Assembly (NCBI GenBank): GCA_028819675.1
Contig: JAPPKT010000324.1
Coordinates: 1 to 8,046 of the forward strand
Direction of reading: 5' to 3'
DNA: 8,046 nucleotides
Origin: Caldilineaceae bacterium
GTDB taxonomy: Bacteria; Chloroflexota; Anaerolineae; Caldilineales; Caldilineaceae
Shown here: positions 7,166 to 8,046 of the stretch, piece by piece
Layout of the letters: each line of letters starts with the position of its first letter
Numbering within the stretch: position 1 is the first letter of the stretch
Made by a program: the position numbers and the translations under genes
Notes under the pieces: model-generated
What the model saw: the letters and a program-made list of their open reading frames with translations, nothing else
Told to the model about the DNA's origin: nothing
Databases searched by the model: none

Positions 7166-7357
7166 ATGCACTACAAGGGATTTTCGGCTTCGATACGCTA
7201 CGATGACCGTGACGGGCTCTATCACGGTCAGTTGACGGACAGCTTCGACAACGTTTACTTTGAGGGCAGCACGGTCGAGGAGCTTGAGATCGCGTTCCGA
7301 GAGGCGATCGACGACTACCTGGCCTACTGTGCCGAGACAGGCCGGCAGCCGTCATAG
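7166..7357 (+). CDS. solitary short HicB-type protein
   Basis: The 63-residue protein starts MHYKGFSASIRYDDRDGLYH and carries the conserved HicB core pattern, FEGSTVEELEIAFREAID (32-49) and DYLAYCAETG (50-59). This is the RNase H-like HicB fold that neutralises the HicA mRNA-cleaving toxin. Typical relatives run on for 40 to 50 more residues with a ribbon-helix-helix or similar DNA-binding part; here the frame stops right after the fold (GRQPS), and no frame downstream continues it. No HicA-like frame is seen on either side: 133 bases separate it from the Gfo/Idh gene and 48 from the sulfatase. GGGAAAGGG precedes the ATG. It may be an orphan antitoxin-like protein that does not bind DNA, a remnant of a lost pair, or a partner of a distant toxin. 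Confidence 0.8.
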   Translation: MHYKGFSASIRYDDRDGLYHGQLTDSFDNVYFEGSTVEELEIAFREAIDDYLAYCAETGRQPS

Positions 7358-7405
7358 CGGCCCGGCACTTTCTTCTGAGTCACCCCTCTTTCGATTCCCA
7401 AGCGG

Positions 7406-8046
7406 TCATCCTGGCATACCTACTTGTCTGCCGGACAGATCCAGCGGCGGCGGGGGCCAGTGCAGGCCGCGCTGGCCTGAGAGCTCGCGGTTCTTGACGG
7501 GCTGCCAATCTTTTTGGGGCAGGCCGACAAGCTGGCCGTCCTGGAGCCACTCTTCGTCGTTGCCGTAGAGCTCGTCTACGAGGAGCGCGGTCAGGCTTTG
7601 AAGCAGGGCTGCGTGGCTGTCCGAACCGCTCAGGTCGTTCATCTCCTGCGGGTCGGCTTCCAGATCGAACAACTGAGAACGGTTGCCGGTTGGGTAGTAG
7701 ATCAGTTTGTACTGGTCCTGCCGGATCATGCGCGTGGCCATGGGCCCTTCGCCGACTTCGCCGAAGAGATAGGGGCGGCGGGCGTCCCCGACCATCGACG
7801 TGCCTTCGACGGTTTCGGGGATTGGGATGCCGGCCAGGTCGAGCAGGGTGGGCATGACGTCCTGCCAGCCGACGAGGCGGTCATCCTGGGTGCCGGTGGG
7901 GGTGCGGTCGTCGTTGGCGGGGCCGAGAAGGAGCATGGGGATGTTGGCGGACTGCTCGTAGTAGAGGCGCTTGGCCCAGAGACCGTGCTGGCCGAGCATG
8001 TCGCCGTGGTCGCTGGTGAAGCAGATGATGGTGTTGTCGAGCAGCC
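7406..8046 (-). CDS. sulfatase, C-terminal part
   Basis: The frame enters from the right edge and ends at TGA (7408-7406), giving 212 visible residues. Close to the left end of the fragment is FTSDHGDMLGQHGLWAK, the sulfatase motif with the Asp-His pair that helps hold the active-site calcium, and a Lys that contacts the sulfate in known family members. Further on are YEQSANIPMLLLG, DVMPTLLDLAGIPIPETVEG and a C-terminal YKLIYY-x9-QLFDLEADPQEMNDLS block, all typical of the arylsulfatase (S1) family. The N-terminal CxPSR motif, whose Cys becomes formylglycine, and any signal peptide lie outside the window. It would hydrolyse sulfate esters, perhaps on a carbohydrate given the neighbours. It converges with the HicB-type gene. 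An ATG at 7999 is internal and is not the start. Confidence 0.92.
   Translation of the reverse strand, partial: LLDNTIICFTSDHGDMLGQHGLWAKRLYYEQSANIPMLLLGPANDDRTPTGTQDDRLVGWQDVMPTLLDLAGIPIPETVEGTSMVGDARRPYLFGEVGEGPMATRMIRQDQYKLIYYPTGNRSQLFDLEADPQEMNDLSGSDSHAALLQSLTALLVDELYGNDEEWLQDGQLVGLPQKDWQPVKNRELSGQRGLHWPPPPLDLSGRQVGMPG

Overview
This window looks like a chromosomal stretch of a GC-rich, uncultured-type bacterium. The three single-stranded DNA-binding proteins open with MYQQITLIGNLGRDPEMRY, a style I associate with Chloroflexota. The mix of an M24 peptidase, an enolase-superfamily enzyme, Gfo/Idh/MocA oxidoreductases and a sulfatase fits free-living or sponge-associated members of that phylum. 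This placement rests on recalled family resemblance only and should be held loosely.

Left part (1-2374). The 5' end of an M24 (Xaa-Pro aminopeptidase-like) gene runs leftward off the window edge. Divergent from it, a strong sigma70-type promoter (TTGACA, 17 bp, TACAAT) with a palindrome resembling a Gram-positive LexA box between its hexamers leads into three tandem, same-strand ssb genes (516-941, 1079-1522, 1649-2092). I see no terminator between them, so they may form one transcript ending at the hairpin plus T-run at 2338-2374. The first copy is the most divergent, with a Glu where the other two carry Arg in the OB fold and an eroded acidic C-terminal tip.

Middle (2375-7032). A plus-strand enolase-superfamily (mandelate racemase/muconate lactonizing type) gene sits between two patches of the same decamer repeat, CGCGAAGNNN. 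It converges on a leftward three-gene set: a Gfo/Idh/MocA oxidoreductase, an SDR oxidoreductase and a second Gfo/Idh/MocA oxidoreductase, with gaps of 57 and 93 bp. Together these look like a catabolic cassette that oxidises or isomerises sugars, polyols or sugar acids and dehydrates an acid sugar; the substrate cannot be read from sequence.

Right end (7033-8046). A very short HicB-type gene encodes only the N-terminal HicB fold, without the usual C-terminal DNA-binding domain and without a visible HicA toxin gene. It converges on the 3' part of a sulfatase gene whose 5' part lies beyond the window. The sulfatase could supply desulfated sugars to the cassette. The most unusual items are the triplicated ssb array with its divergent first copy and possible SOS-type control, and the solitary truncated HicB.
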